Shown here one piece after another: positions 27,243-42,238 of a stretch of 64,000 nt of DNA. Source of the stretch: Cladorhizidae sp. MBARI D1340-BT2 (Eukaryota; Porifera; Demospongiae; Poecilosclerida; Cladorhizidae). The DNA is taken from the NCBI GenBank assembly GCA_028752905.1, contig JAQNBH010000294.1, forward strand, positions 28,686 through 92,685, read 5' to 3'. Within the stretch, counting starts at the first letter, position 1. Each line of letters starts with the position of its first letter. The notes beneath the pieces were generated by a model that saw only the letters and a program-made list of their open reading frames with translations, made no database searches and was not told the DNA's origin. The position numbers and the translations under genes were made by a program.

Positions 27243-30200
27243 TGATGCACTCATGTTGGTCTGGTACAATACTCTGTCCTAGTGATGCACTCATGTTGGT
27301 CTGGTACAATACTCTGTCCTAGTGATGCACTCATGTTGGTCTGGTACAATACTCTGTCCTAGTGATGCACTCATGTTGGTCTGGTACAATACTCTGTCCT
27401 AGTGATGCACTCATGTTGGTCTGGTACAATACTCTGTCCTAGTGATGCACTCATGTTGGTCTGGTACAATACTCTGTCCTAGTGATGCACTCATGTTGGT
27501 CTGGTACAATACTCTGTCCTAGTGATGCACTCATGTTGGTCTGGTACAATACTCTGTCCTAGTGATGCACTCATGTTGGTCTGGTACAATACTCTGTCCT
27601 AGTGATGCACTCATGTTGGTCTGGTACAATACTCTGTCCTAGTGATGCACTCATGTTGGTCTGGTACAATACTCTGTCCTAGTGATGCACTCATGTTGGT
27701 CTGGTACAATACTCTGTCCTAGTGATGCACTCATGTTGGTCTGGTACAATACTCTGTCCTAGTGATGCACTCATGTTGGTCTGGTACAATACTCTGTCCT
27801 AGTGATGCACTCATGTTGGTCTGGTACAATACTCTGTCCTAGTGATGCACTCATGTTGGTCTGGTACAATACTCTGTCCTAGTGATGCACTCATGTTGGT
27901 CTGGTACAATACTCTGTCCTAGTGATGCACTCATGTTGGTCTGGTACAATACTCTGTCCTAGTGATGCACTCATGTTGGTCTGGTACAATACTCTGTCCT
28001 AGTGATGCACTCATGTTGGTCTGGTACAATACTCTGTCCTAGTGATGCACTCATGTTGGTCTGGTACAATACTCTGTCCTAGTGATGCACTCATGTTGGT
28101 CTGGTACAATACTCTGTCCTAGTGATGCACTCATGTTGGTCTGGTACAATACTCTGTCCTAGTGATGCACTCATGTTGGTCTGGTACAATACTCTGTCCT
28201 AGTGATGCACTCATGTTGGTCTGGTACAATACTCTGTCCTAGTGATGCACTCATGTTGGTCTGGTACAATACTCTGTCCTAGTGATGCACTCATGTTGGT
28301 CTGGTACAATACTCTGTCCTAGTGATGCACTCATGTTGGTCTGGTACAATACTCTGTCCTAGTGATGCACTCATGTTGGTCTGGTACAATACTCTGTCCT
28401 AGTGATGCACTCATGTTGGTCTGGTACAATACTCTGTCCTAGTGATGCACTCATGTTGGTCTGGTACAATACTCTGTCCTAGTGATGCACTCATGTTGGT
28501 CTGGTACAATACTCTGTCCTAGTGATGCACTCATGTTGGTCTGGTACAATACTCTGTCCTAGTGATGCACTCATGTTGGTCTGGTACAATACTCTGTCCT
28601 AGTGATGCACTCATGTTGGTCTGGTACAATACTCTGTCCTAGTGATGCACTCATGTTGGTCTGGTACAATACTCTGTCCTAGTGATGCACTCATGTTGGT
28701 CTGGTACAATACTCTGTCCTAGTGATGCACTCATGTTGGTCTGGTACAATACTCTGTCCTAGTGATGCACTCATGTTGGTCTGGTACAATACTCTGTCCT
28801 AGTGATGCACTCATGTTGGTCTGGTACAATACTCTGTCCTAGTGATGCACTCATGTTGGTCTGGTACAATACTCTGTCCTAGTGATGCACTCATGTTGGT
28901 CTGGTACAATACTCTGTCCTAGTGATGCACTCATGTTGGTCTGGTACAATACTCTGTCCTAGTGATGCACTCATGTTGGTCTGGTACAATACTCTGTCCT
29001 AGTGATGCACTCATGTTGGTCTGGTACAATACTCTGTCCTAGTGATGCACTCATGTTGGTCTGGTACAATACTCTGTCCTAGTGATGCACTCATGTTGGT
29101 CTGGTACAATACTCTGTCCTAGTGATGCACTCATGTTGGTCTGGTACAATACTCTGTCCTAGTGATGCACTCATGTTGGTCTGGTACAATACTCTGTCCT
29201 AGTGATGCACTCATGTTGGTCTGGTACAATACTCTGTCCTAGTGATGCACTCATGTTGGTCTGGTACAATACTCTGTCCTAGTGATGCACTCATGTTGGT
29301 CTGGTACAATACTCTGTCCTAGTGATGCACTCATGTTGGTCTGGTACAATACTCTGTCCTAGTGATGCACTCATGTTGGTCTGGTACAATACTCTGTCCT
29401 AGTGATGCACTCATGTTGGTCTGGTACAATACTCTGTCCTAGTGATGCACTCATGTTGGTCTGGTACAATACTCTGTCCTAGTGATGCACTCATGTTGGT
29501 CTGGTACAATACTCTGTCCTAGTGATGCACTCATGTTGGTCTGGTACAATACTCTGTCCTAGTGATGCACTCATGTTGGTCTGGTACAATACTCTGTCCT
29601 AGTGATGCACTCATGTTGGTCTGGTACAATACTCTGTCCTAGTGATGCACTCATGTTGGTCTGGTACAATACTCTGTCCTAGTGATGCACTCATGTTGGT
29701 CTGGTACAATACTCTGTCCTAGTGATGCACTCATGTTGGTCTGGTACAATACTCTGTCCTAGTGATGCACTCATGTTGGTCTGGTACAATACTCTGTCCT
29801 AGTGATGCACTCATGTTGGTCTGGTACAATACTCTGTCCTAGTGATGCACTCATGTTGGTCTGGTACAATACTCTGTCCTAGTGATGCACTCATGTTGGT
29901 CTGGTACAATACTCTGTCCTAGTGATGCACTCATGTTGGTCTGGTACAATACTCTGTCCTAGTGATGCACTCATGTTGGTCTGGTACAATACTCTGTCCT
30001 AGTGATGCACTCATGTTGGTCTGGTACAATACTCTGTCCTAGTGATGCACTCATGTTGGTCTGGTACAATACTCTGTCCTAGTGATGCACTCATGTTGGT
30101 CTGGTACAATACTCTGTCCTAGTGATGCACTCATGTTGGTCTGGTACAATACTCTGTCCTAGTGATGCACTCATGTTGGTCTGGTACAATACTCTGTCCT

Positions 30201-33200
30201 AGTGATGCACTCATGTTGGTCTGGTACAATACTCTGTCCTAGTGATGCACTCATGTTGGTCTGGTACAATACTCTGTCCTAGTGATGCACTCATGTTGGT
30301 CTGGTACAATACTCTGTCCTAGTGATGCACTCATGTTGGTCTGGTACAATACTCTGTCCTAGTGATGCACTCATGTTGGTCTGGTACAATACTCTGTCCT
30401 AGTGATGCACTCATGTTGGTCTGGTACAATACTCTGTCCTAGTGATGCACTCATGTTGGTCTGGTACAATACTCTGTCCTAGTGATGCACTCATGTTGGT
30501 CTGGTACAATACTCTGTCCTAGTGATGCACTCATGTTGGTCTGGTACAATACTCTGTCCTAGTGATGCACTCATGTTGGTCTGGTACAATACTCTGTCCT
30601 AGTGATGCACTCATGTTGGTCTGGTACAATACTCTGTCCTAGTGATGCACTCATGTTGGTCTGGTACAATACTCTGTCCTAGTGATGCACTCATGTTGGT
30701 CTGGTACAATACTCTGTCCTAGTGATGCACTCATGTTGGTCTGGTACAATACTCTGTCCTAGTGATGCACTCATGTTGGTCTGGTACAATACTCTGTCCT
30801 AGTGATGCACTCATGTTGGTCTGGTACAATACTCTGTCCTAGTGATGCACTCATGTTGGTCTGGTACAATACTCTGTCCTAGTGATGCACTCATGTTGGT
30901 CTGGTACAATACTCTGTCCTAGTGATGCACTCATGTTGGTCTGGTACAATACTCTGTCCTAGTGATGCACTCATGTTGGTCTGGTACAATACTCTGTCCT
31001 AGTGATGCACTCATGTTGGTCTGGTACAATACTCTGTCCTAGTGATGCACTCATGTTGGTCTGGTACAATACTCTGTCCTAGTGATGCACTCATGTTGGT
31101 CTGGTACAATACTCTGTCCTAGTGATGCACTCATGTTGGTCTGGTACAATACTCTGTCCTAGTGATGCACTCATGTTGGTCTGGTACAATACTCTGTCCT
31201 AGTGATGCACTCATGTTGGTCTGGTACAATACTCTGTCCTAGTGATGCACTCATGTTGGTCTGGTACAATACTCTGTCCTAGTGATGCACTCATGTTGGT
31301 CTGGTACAATACTCTGTCCTAGTGATGCACTCATGTTGGTCTGGTACAATACTCTGTCCTAGTGATGCACTCATGTTGGTCTGGTACAATACTCTGTCCT
31401 AGTGATGCACTCATGTTGGTCTGGTACAATACTCTGTCCTAGTGATGCACTCATGTTGGTCTGGTACAATACTCTGTCCTAGTGATGCACTCATGTTGGT
31501 CTGGTACAATACTCTGTCCTAGTGATGCACTCATGTTGGTCTGGTACAATACTCTGTCCTAGTGATGCACTCATGTTGGTCTGGTACAATACTCTGTCCT
31601 AGTGATGCACTCATGTTGGTCTGGTACAATACTCTGTCCTAGTGATGCACTCATGTTGGTCTGGTACAATACTCTGTCCTAGTGATGCACTCATGTTGGT
31701 CTGGTACAATACTCTGTCCTAGTGATGCACTCATGTTGGTCTGGTACAATACTCTGTCCTAGTGATGCACTCATGTTGGTCTGGTACAATACTCTGTCCT
31801 AGTGATGCACTCATGTTGGTCTGGTACAATACTCTGTCCTAGTGATGCACTCATGTTGGTCTGGTACAATACTCTGTCCTAGTGATGCACTCATGTTGGT
31901 CTGGTACAATACTCTGTCCTAGTGATGCACTCATGTTGGTCTGGTACAATACTCTGTCCTAGTGATGCACTCATGTTGGTCTGGTACAATACTCTGTCCT
32001 AGTGATGCACTCATGTTGGTCTGGTACAATACTCTGTCCTAGTGATGCACTCATGTTGGTCTGGTACAATACTCTGTCCTAGTGATGCACTCATGTTGGT
32101 CTGGTACAATACTCTGTCCTAGTGATGCACTCATGTTGGTCTGGTACAATACTCTGTCCTAGTGATGCACTCATGTTGGTCTGGTACAATACTCTGTCCT
32201 AGTGATGCACTCATGTTGGTCTGGTACAATACTCTGTCCTAGTGATGCACTCATGTTGGTCTGGTACAATACTCTGTCCTAGTGATGCACTCATGTTGGT
32301 CTGGTACAATACTCTGTCCTAGTGATGCACTCATGTTGGTCTGGTACAATACTCTGTCCTAGTGATGCACTCATGTTGGTCTGGTACAATACTCTGTCCT
32401 AGTGATGCACTCATGTTGGTCTGGTACAATACTCTGTCCTAGTGATGCACTCATGTTGGTCTGGTACAATACTCTGTCCTAGTGATGCACTCATGTTGGT
32501 CTGGTACAATACTCTGTCCTAGTGATGCACTCATGTTGGTCTGGTACAATACTCTGTCCTAGTGATGCACTCATGTTGGTCTGGTACAATACTCTGTCCT
32601 AGTGATGCACTCATGTTGGTCTGGTACAATACTCTGTCCTAGTGATGCACTCATGTTGGTCTGGTACAATACTCTGTCCTAGTGATGCACTCATGTTGGT
32701 CTGGTACAATACTCTGTCCTAGTGATGCACTCATGTTGGTCTGGTACAATACTCTGTCCTAGTGATGCACTCATGTTGGTCTGGTACAATACTCTGTCCT
32801 AGTGATGCACTCATGTTGGTCTGGTACAATACTCTGTCCTAGTGATGCACTCATGTTGGTCTGGTACAATACTCTGTCCTAGTGATGCACTCATGTTGGT
32901 CTGGTACAATACTCTGTCCTAGTGATGCACTCATGTTGGTCTGGTACAATACTCTGTCCTAGTGATGCACTCATGTTGGTCTGGTACAATACTCTGTCCT
33001 AGTGATGCACTCATGTTGGTCTGGTACAATACTCTGTCCTAGTGATGCACTCATGTTGGTCTGGTACAATACTCTGTCCTAGTGATGCACTCATGTTGGT
33101 CTGGTACAATACTCTGTCCTAGTGATGCACTCATGTTGGTCTGGTACAATACTCTGTCCTAGTGATGCACTCATGTTGGTCTGGTACAATACTCTGTCCT

Positions 33201-36200
33201 AGTGATGCACTCATGTTGGTCTGGTACAATACTCTGTCCTAGTGATGCACTCATGTTGGTCTGGTACAATACTCTGTCCTAGTGATGCACTCATGTTGGT
33301 CTGGTACAATACTCTGTCCTAGTGATGCACTCATGTTGGTCTGGTACAATACTCTGTCCTAGTGATGCACTCATGTTGGTCTGGTACAATACTCTGTCCT
33401 AGTGATGCACTCATGTTGGTCTGGTACAATACTCTGTCCTAGTGATGCACTCATGTTGGTCTGGTACAATACTCTGTCCTAGTGATGCACTCATGTTGGT
33501 CTGGTACAATACTCTGTCCTAGTGATGCACTCATGTTGGTCTGGTACAATACTCTGTCCTAGTGATGCACTCATGTTGGTCTGGTACAATACTCTGTCCT
33601 AGTGATGCACTCATGTTGGTCTGGTACAATACTCTGTCCTAGTGATGCACTCATGTTGGTCTGGTACAATACTCTGTCCTAGTGATGCACTCATGTTGGT
33701 CTGGTACAATACTCTGTCCTAGTGATGCACTCATGTTGGTCTGGTACAATACTCTGTCCTAGTGATGCACTCATGTTGGTCTGGTACAATACTCTGTCCT
33801 AGTGATGCACTCATGTTGGTCTGGTACAATACTCTGTCCTAGTGATGCACTCATGTTGGTCTGGTACAATACTCTGTCCTAGTGATGCACTCATGTTGGT
33901 CTGGTACAATACTCTGTCCTAGTGATGCACTCATGTTGGTCTGGTACAATACTCTGTCCTAGTGATGCACTCATGTTGGTCTGGTACAATACTCTGTCCT
34001 AGTGATGCACTCATGTTGGTCTGGTACAATACTCTGTCCTAGTGATGCACTCATGTTGGTCTGGTACAATACTCTGTCCTAGTGATGCACTCATGTTGGT
34101 CTGGTACAATACTCTGTCCTAGTGATGCACTCATGTTGGTCTGGTACAATACTCTGTCCTAGTGATGCACTCATGTTGGTCTGGTACAATACTCTGTCCT
34201 AGTGATGCACTCATGTTGGTCTGGTACAATACTCTGTCCTAGTGATGCACTCATGTTGGTCTGGTACAATACTCTGTCCTAGTGATGCACTCATGTTGGT
34301 CTGGTACAATACTCTGTCCTAGTGATGCACTCATGTTGGTCTGGTACAATACTCTGTCCTAGTGATGCACTCATGTTGGTCTGGTACAATACTCTGTCCT
34401 AGTGATGCACTCATGTTGGTCTGGTACAATACTCTGTCCTAGTGATGCACTCATGTTGGTCTGGTACAATACTCTGTCCTAGTGATGCACTCATGTTGGT
34501 CTGGTACAATACTCTGTCCTAGTGATGCACTCATGTTGGTCTGGTACAATACTCTGTCCTAGTGATGCACTCATGTTGGTCTGGTACAATACTCTGTCCT
34601 AGTGATGCACTCATGTTGGTCTGGTACAATACTCTGTCCTAGTGATGCACTCATGTTGGTCTGGTACAATACTCTGTCCTAGTGATGCACTCATGTTGGT
34701 CTGGTACAATACTCTGTCCTAGTGATGCACTCATGTTGGTCTGGTACAATACTCTGTCCTAGTGATGCACTCATGTTGGTCTGGTACAATACTCTGTCCT
34801 AGTGATGCACTCATGTTGGTCTGGTACAATACTCTGTCCTAGTGATGCACTCATGTTGGTCTGGTACAATACTCTGTCCTAGTGATGCACTCATGTTGGT
34901 CTGGTACAATACTCTGTCCTAGTGATGCACTCATGTTGGTCTGGTACAATACTCTGTCCTAGTGATGCACTCATGTTGGTCTGGTACAATACTCTGTCCT
35001 AGTGATGCACTCATGTTGGTCTGGTACAATACTCTGTCCTAGTGATGCACTCATGTTGGTCTGGTACAATACTCTGTCCTAGTGATGCACTCATGTTGGT
35101 CTGGTACAATACTCTGTCCTAGTGATGCACTCATGTTGGTCTGGTACAATACTCTGTCCTAGTGATGCACTCATGTTGGTCTGGTACAATACTCTGTCCT
35201 AGTGATGCACTCATGTTGGTCTGGTACAATACTCTGTCCTAGTGATGCACTCATGTTGGTCTGGTACAATACTCTGTCCTAGTGATGCACTCATGTTGGT
35301 CTGGTACAATACTCTGTCCTAGTGATGCACTCATGTTGGTCTGGTACAATACTCTGTCCTAGTGATGCACTCATGTTGGTCTGGTACAATACTCTGTCCT
35401 AGTGATGCACTCATGTTGGTCTGGTACAATACTCTGTCCTAGTGATGCACTCATGTTGGTCTGGTACAATACTCTGTCCTAGTGATGCACTCATGTTGGT
35501 CTGGTACAATACTCTGTCCTAGTGATGCACTCATGTTGGTCTGGTACAATACTCTGTCCTAGTGATGCACTCATGTTGGTCTGGTACAATACTCTGTCCT
35601 AGTGATGCACTCATGTTGGTCTGGTACAATACTCTGTCCTAGTGATGCACTCATGTTGGTCTGGTACAATACTCTGTCCTAGTGATGCACTCATGTTGGT
35701 CTGGTACAATACTCTGTCCTAGTGATGCACTCATGTTGGTCTGGTACAATACTCTGTCCTAGTGATGCACTCATGTTGGTCTGGTACAATACTCTGTCCT
35801 AGTGATGCACTCATGTTGGTCTGGTACAATACTCTGTCCTAGTGATGCACTCATGTTGGTCTGGTACAATACTCTGTCCTAGTGATGCACTCATGTTGGT
35901 CTGGTACAATACTCTGTCCTAGTGATGCACTCATGTTGGTCTGGTACAATACTCTGTCCTAGTGATGCACTCATGTTGGTCTGGTACAATACTCTGTCCT
36001 AGTGATGCACTCATGTTGGTCTGGTACAATACTCTGTCCTAGTGATGCACTCATGTTGGTCTGGTACAATACTCTGTCCTAGTGATGCACTCATGTTGGT
36101 CTGGTACAATACTCTGTCCTAGTGATGCACTCATGTTGGTCTGGTACAATACTCTGTCCTAGTGATGCACTCATGTTGGTCTGGTACAATACTCTGTCCT

Positions 36201-39122
36201 AGTGATGCACTCATGTTGGTCTGGTACAATACTCTGTCCTAGTGATGCACTCATGTTGGTCTGGTACAATACTCTGTCCTAGTGATGCACTCATGTTGGT
36301 CTGGTACAATACTCTGTCCTAGTGATGCACTCATGTTGGTCTGGTACAATACTCTGTCCTAGTGATGCACTCATGTTGGTCTGGTACAATACTCTGTCCT
36401 AGTGATGCACTCATGTTGGTCTGGTACAATACTCTGTCCTAGTGATGCACTCATGTTGGTCTGGTACAATACTCTGTCCTAGTGATGCACTCATGTTGGT
36501 CTGGTACAATACTCTGTCCTAGTGATGCACTCATGTTGGTCTGGTACAATACTCTGTCCTAGTGATGCACTCATGTTGGTCTGGTACAATACTCTGTCCT
36601 AGTGATGCACTCATGTTGGTCTGGTACAATACTCTGTCCTAGTGATGCACTCATGTTGGTCTGGTACAATACTCTGTCCTAGTGATGCACTCATGTTGGT
36701 CTGGTACAATACTCTGTCCTAGTGATGCACTCATGTTGGTCTGGTACAATACTCTGTCCTAGTGATGCACTCATGTTGGTCTGGTACAATACTCTGTCCT
36801 AGTGATGCACTCATGTTGGTCTGGTACAATACTCTGTCCTAGTGATGCACTCATGTTGGTCTGGTACAATACTCTGTCCTAGTGATGCACTCATGTTGGT
36901 CTGGTACAATACTCTGTCCTAGTGATGCACTCATGTTGGTCTGGTACAATACTCTGTCCTAGTGATGCACTCATGTTGGTCTGGTACAATACTCTGTCCT
37001 AGTGATGCACTCATGTTGGTCTGGTACAATACTCTGTCCTAGTGATGCACTCATGTTGGTCTGGTACAATACTCTGTCCTAGTGATGCACTCATGTTGGT
37101 CTGGTACAATACTCTGTCCTAGTGATGCACTCATGTTGGTCTGGTACAATACTCTGTCCTAGTGATGCACTCATGTTGGTCTGGTACAATACTCTGTCCT
37201 AGTGATGCACTCATGTTGGTCTGGTACAATACTCTGTCCTAGTGATGCACTCATGTTGGTCTGGTACAATACTCTGTCCTAGTGATGCACTCATGTTGGT
37301 CTGGTACAATACTCTGTCCTAGTGATGCACTCATGTTGGTCTGGTACAATACTCTGTCCTAGTGATGCACTCATGTTGGTCTGGTACAATACTCTGTCCT
37401 AGTGATGCACTCATGTTGGTCTGGTACAATACTCTGTCCTAGTGATGCACTCATGTTGGTCTGGTACAATACTCTGTCCTAGTGATGCACTCATGTTGGT
37501 CTGGTACAATACTCTGTCCTAGTGATGCACTCATGTTGGTCTGGTACAATACTCTGTCCTAGTGATGCACTCATGTTGGTCTGGTACAATACTCTGTCCT
37601 AGTGATGCACTCATGTTGGTCTGGTACAATACTCTGTCCTAGTGATGCACTCATGTTGGTCTGGTACAATACTCTGTCCTAGTGATGCACTCATGTTGGT
37701 CTGGTACAATACTCTGTCCTAGTGATGCACTCATGTTGGTCTGGTACAATACTCTGTCCTAGTGATGCACTCATGTTGGTCTGGTACAATACTCTGTCCT
37801 AGTGATGCACTCATGTTGGTCTGGTACAATACTCTGTCCTAGTGATGCACTCATGTTGGTCTGGTACAATACTCTGTCCTAGTGATGCACTCATGTTGGT
37901 CTGGTACAATACTCTGTCCTAGTGATGCACTCATGTTGGTCTGGTACAATACTCTGTCCTAGTGATGCACTCATGTTGGTCTGGTACAATACTCTGTCCT
38001 AGTGATGCACTCATGTTGGTCTGGTACAATACTCTGTCCTAGTGATGCACTCATGTTGGTCTGGTACAATACTCTGTCCTAGTGATGCACTCATGTTGGT
38101 CTGGTACAATACTCTGTCCTAGTGATGCACTCATGTTGGTCTGGTACAATACTCTGTCCTAGTGATGCACTCATGTTGGTCTGGTACAATACTCTGTCCT
38201 AGTGATGCACTCATGTTGGTCTGGTACAATACTCTGTCCTAGTGATGCACTCATGTTGGTCTGGTACAATACTCTGTCCTAGTGATGCACTCATGTTGGT
38301 CTGGTACAATACTCTGTCCTAGTGATGCACTCATGTTGGTCTGGTACAATACTCTGTCCTAGTGATGCACTCATGTTGGTCTGGTACAATACTCTGTCCT
38401 AGTGATGCACTCATGTTGGTCTGGTACAATACTCTGTCCTAGTGATGCACTCATGTTGGTCTGGTACAATACTCTGTCCTAGTGATGCACTCATGTTGGT
38501 CTGGTACAATACTCTGTCCTAGTGATGCACTCATGTTGGTCTGGTACAATACTCTGTCCTAGTGATGCACTCATGTTGGTCTGGTACAATACTCTGTCCT
38601 AGTGATGCACTCATGTTGGTCTGGTACAATACTCTGTCCTAGTGATGCACTCATGTTGGTCTGGTACAATACTCTGTCCTAGTGATGCACTCATGTTGGT
38701 CTGGTACAATACTCTGTCCTAGTGATGCACTCATGTTGGTCTGGTACAATACTCTGTCCTAGTGATGCACTCATGTTGGTCTGGTACAATACTCTGTCCT
38801 AGTGATGCACTCATGTTGGTCTGGTACAATACTCTGTCCTAGTGATGCACTCATGTTGGTCTGGTACAATACTCTGTCCTAGTGATGCACTCATGTTGGT
38901 CTGGTACAATACTCTGTCCTAGTGATGCACTCATGTTGGTCTGGTACAATACTCTGTCCTAGTGATGCACTCATGTTGGTCTGGTACAATACTCTGTCCT
39001 AGTGATGCACTCATGTTGGTCTGGTACAATACTCTGTCCTAGTGATGCACTCATGTTGGTCTGGTACAATACTCTGTCCTAGTGATGCACTCATGTTGGT
39101 CTGGTACAATACTCTGTCCTAG
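27243..39122 (+). repeat. Longest perfect block, 297 identical monomers
   Basis: This is 11,880 bp in which I see no departure from the consensus. The block runs from the 42-bp unit at 27201 to the first indel unit of the variant island at 39123. It gives no unique anchor for assembly: a read shorter than about 12 kb inside it could be placed at any multiple of 40 bp. The number of copies here is therefore the least certain quantity in the window. Confidence 0.92.
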
Positions 39123-39241
39123 TGATGCCTCATGTTGGTCTGGTACAATACTCTGTCCTAGTGATGCACTCATGTTGGTCTGGTACAATACTCTGTCCTA
39201 GTGATGCACTCATGTTGGTCTGGTACAATACTCTGTCCTAG

Positions 39242-39282
39242 TCGATGCACTCATGTTGGTCTGGTACAATACTCTGTCCTAG
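39242..39282 (+). repeat. 41-bp monomer with an inserted C that creates CpG
   Basis: The unit starts TCGATGC where the consensus has TGATGC, so a C is inserted after the first T (39243). It is followed closely by the T to C units at 39323 and 39403, which also create a CpG at the same place in the monomer. It could be related to them, for example a TC/C ambiguity, or be an independent error. Confidence 0.9.
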
Positions 39283-41764
39283 TGATGCACTCATGTTGGT
39301 CTGGTACAATACTCTGTCCTAGCGATGCACTCATGTTGGTCTGGTACAATACTCTGTCCTAGTGATGCACTCATGTTGGTCTGGTACAATACTCTGTCCT
39401 AGCGATGCACTCATGTTGGTCTGGTACAATACTCTGTCCTAGTGATGCACTCATGTTGGTCTGGTACAATACTCTGTCCTAGTGATGCACTCATGTTGGT
39501 CTGGTACAATACTCTGTCCTAGTGATGCACTCATGTTGGTCTGGTACAATACTCTGTCCTAGTGATGCACTCATGTTGGTCTGGTACAATACTCTGTCCT
39601 AGTGATGCACTCATGTTGGTCTGGTACAATACTCTGTCCTAGTGATGCACTCATGTTGGTCTGGTACAATACTCTGTCCTAGTGATGCACTCATGTTGGT
39701 CAGGTACAATACTCTGTCCTAGTGATGCACTCATGTTGGTCTGGTACAATACTCTGTCCTAGTGATGCACTCATGTTGGTCTGGTACAATACTCTGTCCT
39801 AGTGATGCACTCATGTTGGTCTGGTACAATACTCTGTCCTAGTGATGCACTCATGTTGGTCTGGTACAATACTCTGTCCTAGTGATGCACTCATGTTGGT
39901 CTGGATACAATACTCTGTCCTAGTGATGCACTCATGTTGGTCTGGTACAATACTCTGTCCTAGTGATGCACTCATGTTGGTCTGGTACAATACTCTGTCC
40001 TAGTGATGCACTCATGTTGGTCTGGTACAATACTCTGTCCTAGTGATGCACTCATGTTGGTCTGATACAATACTCTGTCCTAGTGATGCACTCATGTTGG
40101 TCTGGTACAATACTCTGTCCTAGTGATGCACTCATGTTGGTCTGGTACAATACTCTGTCCTAGTGATGCACTCATGTTGGTCTGGTACTATACTCTGTCC
40201 TAGTGATGCACTCATGTTGGTCTGGTACAATACTCTGTCCTAGTGATGCACTCATGTTGGTCTGGTACAATACTCTGTCCTAGTGATGCACTCATGTTGG
40301 TCTGGTACAATACTCTGTCCTAGTGATGCACTCATGTTGGTCTGGTACAATACTCTGTCCTAGTGATGCACTCATGTTGGTCTGGTACAATACTCTGTCC
40401 TAGTGATGCACTCATGTTGGTCTGGTACAATACTCTGTCCTAGTGATGCACTCATGTTGGTCTGGTACAATACTCTGTCCTAGTGATGCACTCATGTTGG
40501 TCTGGTACAATACTCTGTCCTAGTGATGCACTCATGTTGGTCTGTACAATACTCTGTCCTAGTGATGCACTCATGTTGGTCTGGTACAATACTCTGTCCT
40601 AGTGATGCACTCATGTTGGTCTGGTACAATACTCTGTCCTAGTGATGCACTCATGTTGGTCTGATACAATACTCTGTCCTAGTGATGCACTTCATGTTGG
40701 TCTGGTACAATACTCTGTCCTAGTGATGCACTCATGTTGGTCTGGTACAATACTCTGTCCTAGTGATGCACTCATGTTGGTCTGGTACAATACTCTGTCC
40801 TAGTGATGCACTCATGTTGGTCTGGTACAATACTCTGTCCTAGTGATGCACTCATGTTGGTCTGGTACAATACTCTGTCCTAGTGATGCACTCATGTTGG
40901 TCTGGTACAATACTCTGTCCTAGTGATGCACTCATGTTGGTCTGGTACAATACTCTGTCCTAGTGATGCACTCATGTTGGTCTTGTACAATACTCTGTCC
41001 TAGTGATGCACTCATGTTGGTCTGGTACAATACTCTGTCCTAGTGATGCACTCATGTTGGTCTGTACAATACTCTGTCCTAGTGATGCACTCATGTTGGT
41101 CTGGTACAATACTCTGTCCTAGTGATGCACTCATGTTGGTCTGGTACAATACTCTGTCCTAGTGATGCACTCATGTTGGTCTGGTACAATACTCTGTCCT
41201 AGTGATGCACTCATGTTGGTCTGGTACAATACTCTGTCCTAGTGATGCACTCATGTTGGTCTGGTACAATACTCTGTCCTAGTGATGCACTCATGTTGGT
41301 CTGGTACAATACTCTGTCCTAGTGATGCACTCATGTTGGTCTGGTACAATACTCTGTCCTAGTGATGCACTCATGTTGGTCTGGTACAATACTCTGTCCT
41401 AGTGATGCACCTCATGTTGGTCTGGTACAATACTCTGTCCTAGTGATGCACTCATGTTGGTCTGGTACAATACTCTGTCCTAGTGATGCACTCATGTTGG
41501 TCTGGTACAATACTCTGTCCCTAGTGATGCACTCATGTTGGTCTGGTACAATACTCTGTCCTAGTGATGCACTCATGTTGGTCTGGTACAATACTCTGTC
41601 CTAGTGATGCACTCATGTTGGTCTGGTACAATACTCTGTCCTAGTGATGCACTCATGTTGGTCTGGTACAATACTCTGTCCTAGTGATGCACTCATGTTG
41701 GTCTGCTACAATACTCTGTCCTAGTGATGCACTCATGTTGGTCTGGTACAATACTCTGTCCTAG

Positions 41765-41841
41765 TGATGCACTCATGTGGTCTGGTACAATACTCTGTCC
41801 TAGTGAGCCTCATGTTGGTCTGGTACAATACTCTGTCCTAG
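41765..41841 (+). repeat. Two adjacent shortened monomers (39 and 38 bp)
   Basis: The unit at 41765 lacks one T in the TT at monomer positions 14-15. The next unit at 41804 lacks T4 and A7, reading TGAGCCTCATG. Three single-base losses in 77 bp is the densest local damage together with 42162-42238. The frame shifts open a short false reading frame across this point. Confidence 0.92.
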
Positions 41842-42161
41842 TGATGCACTCATGTTGGTCTGCTACAATACTCTGTCCTAGTGATGCACTCATGTTGGTC
41901 TGGTACAATACTCTGTCCTAGTGATGCACTCATGTTGGTCTGGTACAATACTCTGTCCTAGTGATGCACTCATGTTGGTCTGGTACAATACTCTGTCCTA
42001 GTGATGCACTCATGTTGGTCTGGTACAATACTCTGTCCTAGTGATGCACTCATGTTGGTCTGGTACAATACTCTGTCCTAGTGATGCACTCATGTTGGTC
42101 TGGTACAATACTCTGTCCTAGTGATGCACTCATGTTGGTCTGGTACAATACTCTGTCCTAG

Positions 42162-42238
42162 TGATGCACTCATGTTGGTCTGGTACAATACTCTGTCTAG
42201 TGATGCACTCATGTGGTTGGTACAATACTCTGTCCTAG
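42162..42238 (+). repeat. Two adjacent shortened monomers (39 and 38 bp)
   Basis: The unit at 42162 lacks one C of the CC at monomer positions 36-37 (reading CTGTCTAG). The next unit at 42201 lacks one T at 14-15 and C19, reading ATGTGGTTGGTAC. The loss of C19 brings the two TGGT copies of the monomer directly together. It lies about 360 bp from the similar pair at 41765-41841. Confidence 0.92.

Noticed and set aside
41362..41604. 80-codon + strand open frame starting at a GTG
   Set aside because: It is pure monomer sequence that escapes the regular double stop only because of single-base insertions at about 41411 and 41521. It encodes the same 26-residue repeat in shifted frames, with no family resemblance or upstream signals.
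41724..41921. 65-codon + strand open frame
   Set aside because: It exists only because of the base losses in the units at 41765 and 41804. Not a gene.
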